A stretch of 64,000 bases of DNA from a virus, in the IMG/VR virus record IMGVR_UViG_3300010373_000043, positions 1-64,000 of that record. One strand, given 5' to 3'. The notes beneath the pieces are model-generated. The model did not search any database. It saw nothing but the letters and a program-made list of their open reading frames with translations, and was not told the DNA's origin. Made by a program: the position numbers and the translations under genes. Numbering within the stretch: position 1 is the stretch's first letter; every line of letters begins with the position of its first letter. Shown here in pieces: positions 21,089-29,099 of the stretch.

Positions 21089-22026
21089 TGCCAGTAATTC
21101 CTAGCCATCTACGTATAGGCAAGACTCAGCGCTTCTCTGATGGAGGAGTGTTCGATGATATCCAACTTCACTTTGGTGAAGTACAGGAGGTCATCTACGC
21201 AAATGATGAACGCTCACGCTCGAAGCAATTCACTGAATACTCAGTCTATGTGCAGTACAGAGATCCCGACACCAAGGCTGGTGTGGGAAAGATCTATGAC
21301 AACTGCATCATCTCGAACGTGTTCGGTGGCGTTGCTGACAACGTCTCTTACAACCTACGTGGCGACAAGAGCGTATCGAAGCCTTCAACCAATCGCCTCG
21401 GCCTCGGCTCGAAGGTGCTGTTGGCTTGCATCAATGGCGAGACCCAGTTTCCAGTAATTATCGGCGCGATTGGCGATCCACAAGACAAGTCGCAGAACGG
21501 CGATGCAGATCAGAAGCTCGGGCATTACTTCCGCTTCACATTTAACGGCATCGTAGTACTCATTAACAACGATGGCGAAGTGAGCATCACGCGTAATGGC
21601 CCTACGAAGATCGATGGTTCGTTGCAGGATGGTGTCGACAAGAAGACCGTCGGTGCATCTATCACGCTGAACAAAGATGGCAAGATCATCGTCAAAGAGA
21701 ATCAAGCTCTCGAAATCGGCGATGCTACCGATCACTTCATCCTCGGCGACACATACCGCAACGCCGAGCATGATATGAATCAGTCTCTTCAGACTGGCCT
21801 ACAGAACGTAGCTCAGAAGCTCACGATCGCTAGCACTCAGCTCGCAGCAGCCGGTGCTTCAATGGCTACGCCCATCACTGGCGCAGTGGCGGCAGCTCCT
21901 AACGTCACCTCGGCGTCGGTGCAGCTTGCTTTGGCTGTGGCCGAGCTGAACAAGATGGCTACGGCTATCGCCAAGATGGAAGCTCAGGCTAAGAAGTATC
22001 TGTCGTCTAAGAACAAGACTGACTAA
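21088..22026 (+). CDS. baseplate spike (OB-fold, gpV/gp5-like), 312 aa
   Basis: Residues 45-130 form an OB-like domain (KQFTEYSVYVQYRD, LGLGSKVLLACINGETQFPVIIGAIGD), typical of the spike's collar that docks on the hub. Residues 150-230 have the repeating short strands of a spike helix (ITRNGPTKIDGS, ITLNKDGKIIVKEN). The C-terminus is helical and Ala-rich. It would pierce the cell envelope. Confidence 0.72.
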   Translation: MPVIPSHLRIGKTQRFSDGGVFDDIQLHFGEVQEVIYANDERSRSKQFTEYSVYVQYRDPDTKAGVGKIYDNCIISNVFGGVADNVSYNLRGDKSVSKPSTNRLGLGSKVLLACINGETQFPVIIGAIGDPQDKSQNGDADQKLGHYFRFTFNGIVVLINNDGEVSITRNGPTKIDGSLQDGVDKKTVGASITLNKDGKIIVKENQALEIGDATDHFILGDTYRNAEHDMNQSLQTGLQNVAQKLTIASTQLAAAGASMATPITGAVAAAPNVTSASVQLALAVAELNKMATAIAKMEAQAKKYLSSKNKTD

Positions 22027-22027
22027 C

Positions 22028-22035
22028 GCAATCTT
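22028..22035 (+). promoter_or_regulatory. late-type motif GCAATCTT
   Basis: 14 nt before ATG 22050. Confidence 0.55.
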
Positions 22036-22049
22036 TATAGTCACAAGCC

Positions 22050-24527
22050 ATGGCGACGGTTAAGAACAACGCATCGATCAATGCGGATGCTATCTCAGCG
22101 AAGGACAATAGCTCAGTAGAGCAGAACGATCCGTTCTGGACTCATGCTGACATCGATACGCTTCGTTGGAATCAGCAATTCGCTTATCAGTTGCTCCTCG
22201 TGAAGCGTGAAAACGGTCAGTACATCATTGACCAGACTGCTTCGAAGTGGCAGTTCACCTTGCCGATTGGCCCATCAGGCGTCTCGTATTCGATGCCATT
22301 CGCGATCAATGGAGAAGTGAAGCTCGACGGCTTCAGCGAGCAGCACGGCGGTGCTCCTGTTCGAGCTATCACCATGAGCGGCACGACCGGAGTGTTGCCT
22401 CTCAAGGGCTCAGCTCCATCACGCTCGACCGCTGGATTCTTCTCAGGTATCTTTGCCGGCACTGTAGCCGCAGCTCAGCGTACAGCTCAATCGGCAGTCT
22501 CGCTCGCTACCGGCATATCAGCTTCTCCGAATATCGTCACTGATGACGATTTCCAAGACACGACCATTTCTAAGACTACTGGATATTACCAATTCAGAAA
22601 GCTTCAAGAGTTTTTTGAGAACTATGCTGCGTTCAAGAAGCTGCAAACGTCTCAGGACTACGTCCTCGCTTTGGCTATCTGGAAGGATCAGGCTGTCTAT
22701 CTCGTCACTCCGACGCAGTTCAACGTAACCCGTTCTGCCGATTCTCCGTACGAGTACCCATTCACGCTTGCATTCAAGTCGTGGAAGCGCGTGAACCTGC
22801 AACAGTCAGGACCACCCGCTAATTCATTCACACCTGTTACTCGCCAGCCTTCTGCTCTTGGCAACATGCTCGCATCGCTGATGAAGGCACGTCAGGTACT
22901 CGAAGGTGTTCGCGACACGATCCAAGCTGTGGGTGGTGATGTCGATACATTCTTGTTCACGCCGATCCGTGAGACCGTGTTGTGGGTGAAGGATCTTCTT
23001 GGTGTGCCGATCGCATTTGCCGATTTGCCCGTGCAGATCATCAGCGACGCAAAGCAAGCAATCATCACTGCCGTTGGCGTGCAGTACGCAGCCCAGGGCG
23101 TGCCCGCTGCATTCTTTAATGCTCAGCAATCGACGCAGGACTTGTTTGCTCAGATTGGCCAGATCGCTTCGCAGACAGATCAAGCAACAACTCAGGGCGG
23201 TCTCTCGCAGGACGTGAATGTCATCGACGGCTCGACGACGACTGACTACGCACAAAAGATTTTCGAGAACCCCGAGATGTACTATGACTTCTTTAGTCGT
23301 ATTAACGTCGCATCAGTATCTCTATCTCCATTCGTCATTCGCTCTATCGTGAATGAACGTGATCGTGTTCGTCAGATCACTCGCCTCGACTACGAACAGC
23401 GTCGTGATCAATTCGTACAGGCTATGAGCGACTACGCTGACTTCGTTGGTGCTGGCAACGCTACGTATGCAGCTACGTATGGGCGTGCAGCACCTACTAC
23501 GACTCGCACACCGTCGACGCAAGACTTCCAAGTCATCTTCGCGATGAATCGCGTGATCATGGAGCTGAATCGTCTCGCTGCATCTGGTGAAACCAACCAA
23601 TTCCAGGTCGACTCGATCAACTATGTTGCCGGTCTTGCATCGAAGTCTGGCATCGCATTCACGAAGCCTCAATCGAAGTTCGCTGTGCCGTTCCCGTATG
23701 GAATGACACTCGAAGAGCTTGCACAGCGCTACTTGCTATCGCCCGATCGTTGGATCGAGATTGCAACGCTCAATGGCCTGCGCGCTCCGTACGTAGATGA
23801 AGTGGGCTTCGATCTGCCGCTTCTCACGAATGGTCACGACAACCAAGTCACCATCGGCGATGCAACGAATCTATTCATCGGCCAGCAAGTGTGGCTCAGC
23901 TCGACCACGACAGCACGTACATCGCGTCGCATCGTGAAGCTCGAAACGCTAATGTCGGGCCAGACGATCCTCACGCTCGATGGCGATCCAGACCTAGCAC
24001 GCTTCTCTACGCTTGCTCAGGCATCGCTGCATGCGTTCTTGCCTGACACTGTCAACTCGATGATGCAAATCTACATCCCGTCTCCTGATGAGCCGGCTGA
24101 TGAGGATTATCGTCTCAAGTCGATTCCAGGTGTGAACTACTTCGATCCGCTTGTCGAGGCGGCTGGCGTAGACATCTTGTTGACAGAGAGCTTGGATCTT
24201 GCGATCACACCTGATGGTGATTGTCGTCTTGCCGTTGGTCTCGCGAACGTCGTACAAACCGCACGCATTCGCTTGAGCACGCCGCAGGGCACGCTTATTC
24301 GTCATCCGAGCTTTGGTCTGGCAATCAAGCCGGGCGAGTCCACAGCAGATGTGGATGCACAGACGCTACTGCGTAGCTGCCAGGATCTCTTTGCAGACGA
24401 TCCTACGTTCACTGGTGTTGAATCAGCTTCGATTGCGAAGCAGGGTCCGTCAGTGTTGATCCAATTGCAGGTTGGTATTCGTGGCGTGAGCCAGAACATT
24501 CCTGTTACGTTCAAGCTACAGGGCTAA
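22050..24527 (+). CDS. baseplate protein with LysM and gp25-like domains, 825 aa
   Basis: Residues about 1-250 resemble a baseplate connector of DUF6046 type (weak). Residues about 550-590 (GMTLEELAQRYLLSPDRWIEIATLNGL) match a LysM-like module as in T4 gp53. Residues about 705-825 (RIRLSTPQGTLIRHPSFGL) match the gp25/gpW wedge domain. It thus fuses parts that are separate proteins in many contractile-tail phages. It would sit between hub and wedge. Confidence 0.7.
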   Translation: MATVKNNASINADAISAKDNSSVEQNDPFWTHADIDTLRWNQQFAYQLLLVKRENGQYIIDQTASKWQFTLPIGPSGVSYSMPFAINGEVKLDGFSEQHGGAPVRAITMSGTTGVLPLKGSAPSRSTAGFFSGIFAGTVAAAQRTAQSAVSLATGISASPNIVTDDDFQDTTISKTTGYYQFRKLQEFFENYAAFKKLQTSQDYVLALAIWKDQAVYLVTPTQFNVTRSADSPYEYPFTLAFKSWKRVNLQQSGPPANSFTPVTRQPSALGNMLASLMKARQVLEGVRDTIQAVGGDVDTFLFTPIRETVLWVKDLLGVPIAFADLPVQIISDAKQAIITAVGVQYAAQGVPAAFFNAQQSTQDLFAQIGQIASQTDQATTQGGLSQDVNVIDGSTTTDYAQKIFENPEMYYDFFSRINVASVSLSPFVIRSIVNERDRVRQITRLDYEQRRDQFVQAMSDYADFVGAGNATYAATYGRAAPTTTRTPSTQDFQVIFAMNRVIMELNRLAASGETNQFQVDSINYVAGLASKSGIAFTKPQSKFAVPFPYGMTLEELAQRYLLSPDRWIEIATLNGLRAPYVDEVGFDLPLLTNGHDNQVTIGDATNLFIGQQVWLSSTTTARTSRRIVKLETLMSGQTILTLDGDPDLARFSTLAQASLHAFLPDTVNSMMQIYIPSPDEPADEDYRLKSIPGVNYFDPLVEAAGVDILLTESLDLAITPDGDCRLAVGLANVVQTARIRLSTPQGTLIRHPSFGLAIKPGESTADVDAQTLLRSCQDLFADDPTFTGVESASIAKQGPSVLIQLQVGIRGVSQNIPVTFKLQG

Positions 24528-24534
24528 CGATTCT

Positions 24535-24549
24535 GGTAGTTCTCACTCG
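24535..24549. repeat. 15-bp boundary repeat, copy 2
   Basis: Identical to 12210-12224; located at the 3' boundary of 24543-24761. Confidence 0.6.
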
Positions 24550-24761
24550 TCGCCGCACGGGCAGAGCGCCTTGATGCCCTCGCATTCGCCGCTCGGGTTC
24601 TCCCACGTGGCAAATTCAACAGCCCACCCCGAATAGCTGCGTTGCTCGTCGTCCGGCCGGGTCGCGGCGAACGCGTCAATGCGTGGCTGCCGATGCCTCG
24701 CGTTCGGCGACACTTCAGCATGGCGCTTGGCAAACTCGATTGCGTTCATCGTCATTCTCAT
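24543..24761 (-). CDS. hypothetical protein, 72 aa
   Basis: ATG 24761 overlaps the upstream TGA; an inner ATG (24749) is possible. The sequence SGWAVEFATWENPSGECEG and C-terminal CPCGDE give no family match. Flanks match those of 12218-12529 although the proteins are unrelated, suggesting exchange of a cassette. Last gene of a minus-strand run that converges on the wedge gene. Confidence 0.65.
   Translation of the reverse strand: MRMTMNAIEFAKRHAEVSPNARHRQPRIDAFAATRPDDEQRSYSGWAVEFATWENPSGECEGIKALCPCGDE
24748..24761. repeat. 14-bp boundary repeat, copy 2
   Basis: Identical to 12551-12564; here it includes the start codon of the gene. Confidence 0.55.
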
Positions 24762-25018
24762 AGCGCTATGATATCGCCCACGGCGTGGATCTCGTATCCG
24801 CCCGTGTAGCCCATGCGCTCGATTGCGGCCTCGGCTAGGCCCACGTCTGCATCGTTACGCACGTTGACGCGTAGCAGGTATTCGTTCTTGCCGATGTCGA
24901 ATCCAATGCCGACGCCCTTGAACCATTCGGGCAGATCGATCTTCATACCCGGCTCGTAGGTGCCGATCGTGCGCATGAATTCGTACTTCGCTTCCTGAAT
25001 CTCACTCCACGTCATCAT
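24758..25018 (-). CDS. hypothetical protein, 86 aa
   Basis: Start MMTWSEIQE (ATG 25018 or 25015) lies inside the acidic tail-coding part of the upstream gene and follows GAAGAGGA. Alpha/beta fold likely (EYLLRVNVRNDADVGLAEAAIERMG). No family recognised. Confidence 0.65.
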   Translation of the reverse strand: MMTWSEIQEAKYEFMRTIGTYEPGMKIDLPEWFKGVGIGFDIGKNEYLLRVNVRNDADVGLAEAAIERMGYTGGYEIHAVGDIIAL

Positions 25019-25193
25019 CGTCCTCTTCCTCATCCTCGTGGCATTTGCAATAGCATTTGTCTGGATCGAGTGGTGTTGGCTCGAAACCTTTCCAATACTG
25101 ATGCTCACCGAAGAAATATTTCTTCGGACCGGTGCGAATGATGACCGCAAGCTCAAGCACAGCAAAGAAGCCTATGATGAGCGTCCAGATCAT
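25002..25193 (-). CDS. membrane-anchored acidic protein, 63 aa
   Basis: N-terminal transmembrane helix (MIWTLIIGFFAVLELAVII), a CYCKC motif and a tail of ten acidic residues. Single-span protein with a probable cytosolic tail. Function unknown. Confidence 0.68.
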   Translation of the reverse strand: MIWTLIIGFFAVLELAVIIRTGPKKYFFGEHQYWKGFEPTPLDPDKCYCKCHEDEEEDDDDVE

Positions 25194-25438
25194 TCGTACT
25201 TGTACTCGTCAGCGACGATGACGAAGTCAGCGGAGTAGCAATTCGACACCGCAGTGACCATGATCGGATCATCGCCGGCAGTCTTGTAGACTGCGCCGCG
25301 ACGCTGCTGGTAGCGCTTCCACTCCATCTTGCCGCATGCAACGCAGTGATAGAGGTCCATAGCTCCGCACTCGCCACGACCTTCCATAAGGCCGCAGCCA
25401 CGCGGGCAAGGCACTTCTGGTTGCGTTTGGATCTTCAT
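25190..25438 (-). CDS. zinc-ribbon protein, 82 aa
   Basis: ATG 25438 overlaps the cupin gene stop (ATGA). Cysteine pairs CPRGC and CVAC (residues 10-35) form a likely zinc ribbon, followed by a beta-rich segment. Confidence 0.65.
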   Translation of the reverse strand: MKIQTQPEVPCPRGCGLMEGRGECGAMDLYHCVACGKMEWKRYQQRRGAVYKTAGDDPIMVTAVSNCYSADFVIVADEYKYE

Positions 25439-25905
25439 CGACGTGATGGTGAAATTGAGTAGCGCTTGCTGGGCTCTGGACCGAATACGCCCAAAGCCTT
25501 CAGGCGGCGATACTTCTCGTTGTTCATCCAGCCTTGGTTGGTGAGATAGCCCCACGTGCGTTCACGCTTGCCAGTGACGACCAAGCTCCAGCTCGTGCCG
25601 TTCAACAGGCGCAGGATCTTGTGGTACTCGCCGGCTGCCTGCATGCGCTTGAACGTGAATGGACTCGCCACACGCGTACTCACGATGCTGTTCTGATCGC
25701 AGTACAACTCCATGTAGCCACCCTTCAGGATGAAGCTCAGGAAGTTCCACGGATGGTCGTGCATGAAATGGTCACGATCGTGGTCGTAGACCGCATGGAT
25801 CAGCACTTGGAACCATCGCGTATTGATGGCACGCCATCGACGGAATACGACGCGACCAGCCTGCGACTTGATTTCGCGAGTCAAGAATCGATCAAAGAAG
25901 CCCAC
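25435..25905 (-). CDS. cupin-like protein, 156 aa
   Basis: The core YDHDRDHFMHDHPWNFLSFILKGGY carries the His cluster of a cupin metal site, and the later segments RLLNGTSWSLVVTG and TWGYLT close the barrel. GTG 25905 is preceded by GGAG and overlaps the upstream gene by 14 nt. Similar cupins are common in large phages; a dioxygenase-type or sugar-modifying role is possible. Substrate unknown. Confidence 0.72.
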   Translation of the reverse strand: MGFFDRFLTREIKSQAGRVVFRRWRAINTRWFQVLIHAVYDHDRDHFMHDHPWNFLSFILKGGYMELYCDQNSIVSTRVASPFTFKRMQAAGEYHKILRLLNGTSWSLVVTGKRERTWGYLTNQGWMNNEKYRRLKALGVFGPEPSKRYSISPSRR

Positions 25906-26284
25906 TCTTCACTCCACAATTCTTCTGACACGCAACGGTCGTGTTGAATCCGATGTACGCAGGCCCCTTGCACGCAGGACACACGTGAGGAAATTCGGCG
26001 ATGGTCCTGCCTGAAACACTCGCGGCCTTCTTAATGGGCCCGTCGAGAAACTCGACAATGCTCATCGGGCTGACCCAGCGATAGACCGGAGCCTTTCTAT
26101 CCGCGTCGATCACGAACACGGTCGTGCTCGTTGCCGATAGTCGCCCAGATCCTCCGTCGAGACAGAGGTAGCCGGTTTCGCGTTTGAAACCAACCACACG
26201 TCCGGTCGGATGGCTCATCGATTTGACCTTGACCATGCGGCCGGCGTTATCGCGCGCCCACTTCTCCAGATTGTCGATAATCAT
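25892..26284 (-). CDS. hypothetical protein with zinc-binding tail, 130 aa
   Basis: Residues 10-70 look like an SH3/PUA-type beta barrel (GRMVKVKSMSHPTGRVVGF). The C-terminal CPACKGPAYIGFNTTVACQKNC motif recurs, in variant form, at the end of 31363-32298 (CDRCGGPAYNGLFSSDC). ATGA coupling with the gene upstream. Confidence 0.67.
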   Translation of the reverse strand: MIIDNLEKWARDNAGRMVKVKSMSHPTGRVVGFKRETGYLCLDGGSGRLSATSTTVFVIDADRKAPVYRWVSPMSIVEFLDGPIKKAASVSGRTIAEFPHVCPACKGPAYIGFNTTVACQKNCGVKSGLL

Positions 26285-26568
26285 CGGACGATCTCCACAG
26301 TCGATTGCATCCAGCCCATTTCCATGCGATCGCGACACTTGGAGCAGTACATCTCTTCCATTGGTTTTGCGATGTGACTGATGTCTGTCGTAGCGAGCTT
26401 ATGCTCAGCATGGCAACGCACGCACGCGTAGATGTGTACCGCGTATGTGAGCGGCGGCGCCTTGCCACGACCAGCGATGCGCCAGCCGAGACGACGGAAC
26501 ACGAGGGCGAGCTTCTGGAATCTGAAATAGCTCTTCTTGCATGCGTACAAGAAAGCGATCCCGACCAT
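26281..26568 (-). CDS. zinc-ribbon hypothetical protein, 95 aa
   Basis: ATG 26568 is preceded by ACATAAGGG, a weak TATAAGGG-like element. The N-terminal stretch is basic and aromatic. CVRC ... CSKC (residues 50-80) forms a zinc ribbon. It is coupled to the downstream gene. Confidence 0.62.
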   Translation of the reverse strand: MVGIAFLYACKKSYFRFQKLALVFRRLGWRIAGRGKAPPLTYAVHIYACVRCHAEHKLATTDISHIAKPMEEMYCSKCRDRMEMGWMQSTVEIVR

Positions 26569-26591
26569 CACCCTTATGTAGCCGAGCTTGC

Positions 26592-26879
26592 TCACTTGAC
26601 GTCGCAGACCGAAGCGAACTTGACTTCCTGGTAGCCGCACCACTGCTTGTTGTCGACGGCGTACAGGTGCGGGTACGTGTCGATGACGAAGTACTTGTAG
26701 CCGAGCTTGACTGCGTGCTTCGCGCACTCCTGGAGTTGCACCCATTCGGTTGCCGCCTTGGCTCCGATGTTGAGCACGTTCTTCCACGTCAGCTCTTTGA
26801 GGATCTTCTCACGATCCTCACGACGCTGCACTTCGGCCTTCAGCTCTTCGGTGGTGAAGTTCTTTAGCACGATACTCAT
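26592..26879 (-). CDS. hypothetical protein, 95 aa, paralogue of the next gene
   Basis: Shares with 26892-27323 the pattern TTEEL..E, RRE.RE, TWKNVLN, YKYFV(I/V), (H/N)(L/V)YAV. Cys pairs are scarce. Preceded by the variant motif CGCTAAAAG at 9 nt from the ATG. The tandem pair arose by duplication. Function unknown. Confidence 0.68.
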   Translation of the reverse strand: MSIVLKNFTTEELKAEVQRREDREKILKELTWKNVLNIGAKAATEWVQLQECAKHAVKLGYKYFVIDTYPHLYAVDNKQWCGYQEVKFASVCDVK

Positions 26880-26888
26880 GATGTACCT

Positions 26889-26897
26889 CTTTTAGCG
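26889..26897 (-). promoter_or_regulatory. early-type motif variant CGCTAAAAG
   Basis: One mismatch to the consensus. It separates the two paralogous genes. Confidence 0.45.
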
Positions 26898-27323
26898 AAT
26901 CTCGCTCTTGTCGATCGGCAGCGACTTGAAGTGGAAGCCGGGCTCGCTCCACATCGGCTCTCCGACGGCGTAGACGTTCTGGTAGCCCTTGACCACGAAG
27001 TACTTGTAGCCGAGCATCGCAGCGGCCTTGGCAATGCGGTGGAACGTCATGCCGCCCGGCCACTGATCGTTGGTCACGTTCATGACCTTCTGCCACGTCA
27101 TGTCCTTCATGTGCTGGTCGCGCTCTTCACGCTTCTTCAGCTCTGCACGGATCTCTTCCGTCGTGCAGTCCTTGAGACTCTTGTTCATGTCTTTCCATTC
27201 CTTCATCGTGTACGCACCGAGAGTGACCTTCGGCGGATAGAACACGTGCTTGCCGAAAAAGTCGTAATCGTAGTCGCGCTCGTACGGAGCCCAGGAATAC
27301 TTGATGTCATGACGAAGTGACAT
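26892..27323 (-). CDS. hypothetical protein, 143 aa, paralogue
   Basis: Longer copy of the pair above, with an extra N-terminal region rich in Tyr and Asp (SWAPYERDYDYDFFGKH). Start ATG 27323 overlaps the coaD stop (TAATG). Function unknown. Confidence 0.68.
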   Translation of the reverse strand: MSLRHDIKYSWAPYERDYDYDFFGKHVFYPPKVTLGAYTMKEWKDMNKSLKDCTTEEIRAELKKREERDQHMKDMTWQKVMNVTNDQWPGGMTFHRIAKAAAMLGYKYFVVKGYQNVYAVGEPMWSEPGFHFKSLPIDKSEIR

Positions 27324-27835
27324 TACTTCTTCTCCTGAATCATCTTCTGCATGAGGTACTGCATCACCGACTCCGGCGTGTAGCGCTTGATCTCTTCCCA
27401 GTTGCCCACGCGCATCCATTCCTTGATCTGCGTCGAGCTGACGTGCTGGTAGTTGTCGTTGGCCGGAATCAGGATTGTCTCGACATGCGCACGCTTGCGA
27501 TTGAAGTCGGCGATCTCTTTCTCGTAGAGATAGTCCTTCTCGTTGCGCACGCCACGCACGAGCACGGCTTCGTCGCCGTACAGATCGCGGGCCCAGTCAG
27601 CGACGTATCCGTACGTGGCTGAGACGCCGACCTTGTACTTCAGTATCGCATTGTAGTCGCGGTGCAATGCATCGCGGATGAGGTTGTGTCGCTCTTCACC
27701 CGTCAGCATGTGCTGCTTGTTCGGATTGGTTGCGAGCAACACCACGCCCTTGCCGAAGTGCCTGACCATCATGTCGATGACGTTCATGTGCCCCTTGGTC
27801 AAGGGATCGAACGTGCCTGCGTAGATCGGTGTCAC
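27323..27835 (-). CDS. coaD: phosphopantetheine adenylyltransferase, 170 aa
   Basis: Full-length CoaD pattern: PIYAGTFDPLTKGHMNV (nucleotidyl-transferase TxGH), LVRGVRNEKDYLYE and the C-terminal VSSTQIKEW. It transfers AMP from ATP to 4'-phosphopantetheine, making dephospho-CoA in coenzyme A synthesis. GTG 27835 follows GGAGGCAG and overlaps the upstream TAG. It is embedded among small membrane-protein genes. A phage copy may sustain CoA supply in infected cells. Confidence 0.9.
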   Translation of the reverse strand: MTPIYAGTFDPLTKGHMNVIDMMVRHFGKGVVLLATNPNKQHMLTGEERHNLIRDALHRDYNAILKYKVGVSATYGYVADWARDLYGDEAVLVRGVRNEKDYLYEKEIADFNRKRAHVETILIPANDNYQHVSSTQIKEWMRVGNWEEIKRYTPESVMQYLMQKMIQEKK

Positions 27836-28056
27836 TATCTGCCTCCAATTTGATAAGCTTCGGTGCAGATCCACCAGACACCTACGACAATTCCGACCAT
27901 GATACCGATAATGGGGATGAGCACGGCGAAGAATACGCCGATTTCCCCATCAGCAGTTTCGCACCGTCCTCCAGTGATCTTACCCATGATAGAAGCAGAC
28001 AAAACCATGAGGAGCACGTAGAAGATAGTTCCGAATATGATGGGTACAGCAATCAT
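27835..28056 (-). CDS. two-span membrane protein, 73 aa
   Basis: Two hydrophobic segments (MIAVPIIFGTIFYVLLMVL; FFAVLIPIIGIMVGIVVGVWW) separated by a short loop. TAGTG overlap with coaD. Function unknown. Confidence 0.65.
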   Translation of the reverse strand: MIAVPIIFGTIFYVLLMVLSASIMGKITGGRCETADGEIGVFFAVLIPIIGIMVGIVVGVWWICTEAYQIGGR

Positions 28057-28313
28057 TCTTGCACCTTCTTAGCGAGCTTCGCACCGAGATCGACAATCGG
28101 ACCCAGTAAGCCCTTCCACAGCCACACGCAAAGACCCACAAAGAGACCGATGAATGCGACAATTGGTGCGAACAGAGTCGTGAAGGCGATTCCCCTCAGA
28201 TCTTCCTCGTCCACATCGCTTCTGTTGTCGAAGAATTGATGACAAAAGCCGAAGCAGAAGAAGCCCAGCACAACCCATAGTAGGCCGAGAAGGATAATAA
28301 GAATCGGGCCCAT
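28053..28313 (-). CDS. two-span membrane protein, 86 aa
   Basis: Two transmembrane segments around an acidic loop (DNRSDVDEEDLRG); ends in a basic amphipathic helix. ATGA coupling to the next gene. With its neighbours it forms a set of three inner-membrane proteins. Confidence 0.66.
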   Translation of the reverse strand: MGPILIILLGLLWVVLGFFCFGFCHQFFDNRSDVDEEDLRGIAFTTLFAPIVAFIGLFVGLCVWLWKGLLGPIVDLGAKLAKKVQE

Positions 28314-28514
28314 CTACTTGCAGCTCTCTGCCTTGGAAGGCTGCGGATTGCACTGGCACAGCTCGGAGTTGACGAACCTCACGCCAACCGAACCGCACGC
28401 CTTGCCACAGGCTTCGATTGAAGCACCGTCGACGCAGCCGCAGCACATGGCGACCATGCCGCCGATGCCGACGAGGAGCACGATCCACCAGATCGCTTTC
28501 GTGAACGACTTCAT
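28314..28514 (-). CDS. Cys-rich membrane or lipoprotein, 66 aa
   Basis: Start MKSFTKAIWW at ATG 28514, with GAGGAG just upstream. One hydrophobic helix is followed by CCGC and several more cysteines (CGKACG, CQC). A lipobox-like MCCGC is possible but imperfect. Function unknown. Confidence 0.62.
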   Translation of the reverse strand: MKSFTKAIWWIVLLVGIGGMVAMCCGCVDGASIEACGKACGSVGVRFVNSELCQCNPQPSKAESCK

Positions 28515-28515
28515 G

Positions 28516-28857
28516 TTAGTTCTCCTCTTCGTGCGGAGACGCTCGAAGCGCGTCGTCGACCATTGCACGAGCTGCATCCATCGGCAGGTTCAGACGGTCG
28601 TGGACCGCCATGATCGCGCGGCCACGGTTGACCTGGGCGAGACGAAGCTCTTCTTGTGTGAGAGCGACGGGCGCTTCCATCATCTTGTTGATGAGGAGAT
28701 TGAGTGTGTTGGAGAGAGCATTCATCTGACGCTCGATGATCCGGTTCGCGATCTCCATACGGAGACGCTTTGCCACAAGCTTGTCCTTCTGCTTGAGCAC
28801 CTTCTCGATCTCGCGTTCGAGATTCTTTTGCTCTTGGCTCTTCTTCGATTTGGACAT
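28516..28857 (-). CDS. coiled-coil protein with L7/L12-like C-terminus, 113 aa
   Basis: Residues 5-60 form a basic coiled coil (KNLEREIEKVLKQKDKLV). The end GRAIMAVHDRLNLPMDAARAMVDDAL has the spacing of the ribosomal L7/L12 C-terminal domain, and the gene at 29100 shows the same feature more clearly. It may bind translation factors or ribosome stalk partners. The assignment is inference. Confidence 0.65.
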   Translation of the reverse strand: MSKSKKSQEQKNLEREIEKVLKQKDKLVAKRLRMEIANRIIERQMNALSNTLNLLINKMMEAPVALTQEELRLAQVNRGRAIMAVHDRLNLPMDAARAMVDDALRASPHEEEN

Positions 28858-28866
28858 GACGTTGCC

Positions 28867-28875
28867 CTTATAGCG
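28867..28875 (-). promoter_or_regulatory. early-type motif CGCTATAAG
   Basis: TATAAG, 9 nt, then ATG 28857. Confidence 0.6.
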
Positions 28876-28899
28876 AATTAGTTGGGAAACTTCTGGTGA

Positions 28900-29097
28900 T
28901 TACTTCACCAGACTCAGCTTGGTGCTCTTCTTCCAGCCCTTCTTACGCGCACTAGCTGCGCACAAGGCTTGGCACTGCGGAATGCAGATCGAACAAATGC
29001 CCTGTGACGCATTGCCCGACTGAACCATTGTCTCTTCGTCGGGAATAGTAGTCTGGTCCCTTCCGCAGAAGAGGCACACGACGAGTTGCTTTGCCAT
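28900..29097 (-). CDS. ClpX-type C4 zinc-finger protein, 65 aa
   Basis: Residues 8-48 show CLFCGRDQ ... GICSICIPQC, the two CxxC pairs and spacing of the ClpX N-terminal zinc-binding domain, which in ClpX binds adaptors and substrates. No ATPase domain follows, so it is a stand-alone domain. With the ClpP-like gene at 9514 in the same phage it may modulate host ClpXP, but that is speculation. Confidence 0.7.
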   Translation of the reverse strand: MAKQLVVCLFCGRDQTTIPDEETMVQSGNASQGICSICIPQCQALCAASARKKGWKKSTKLSLVK

Positions 29098-29099
29098 GA

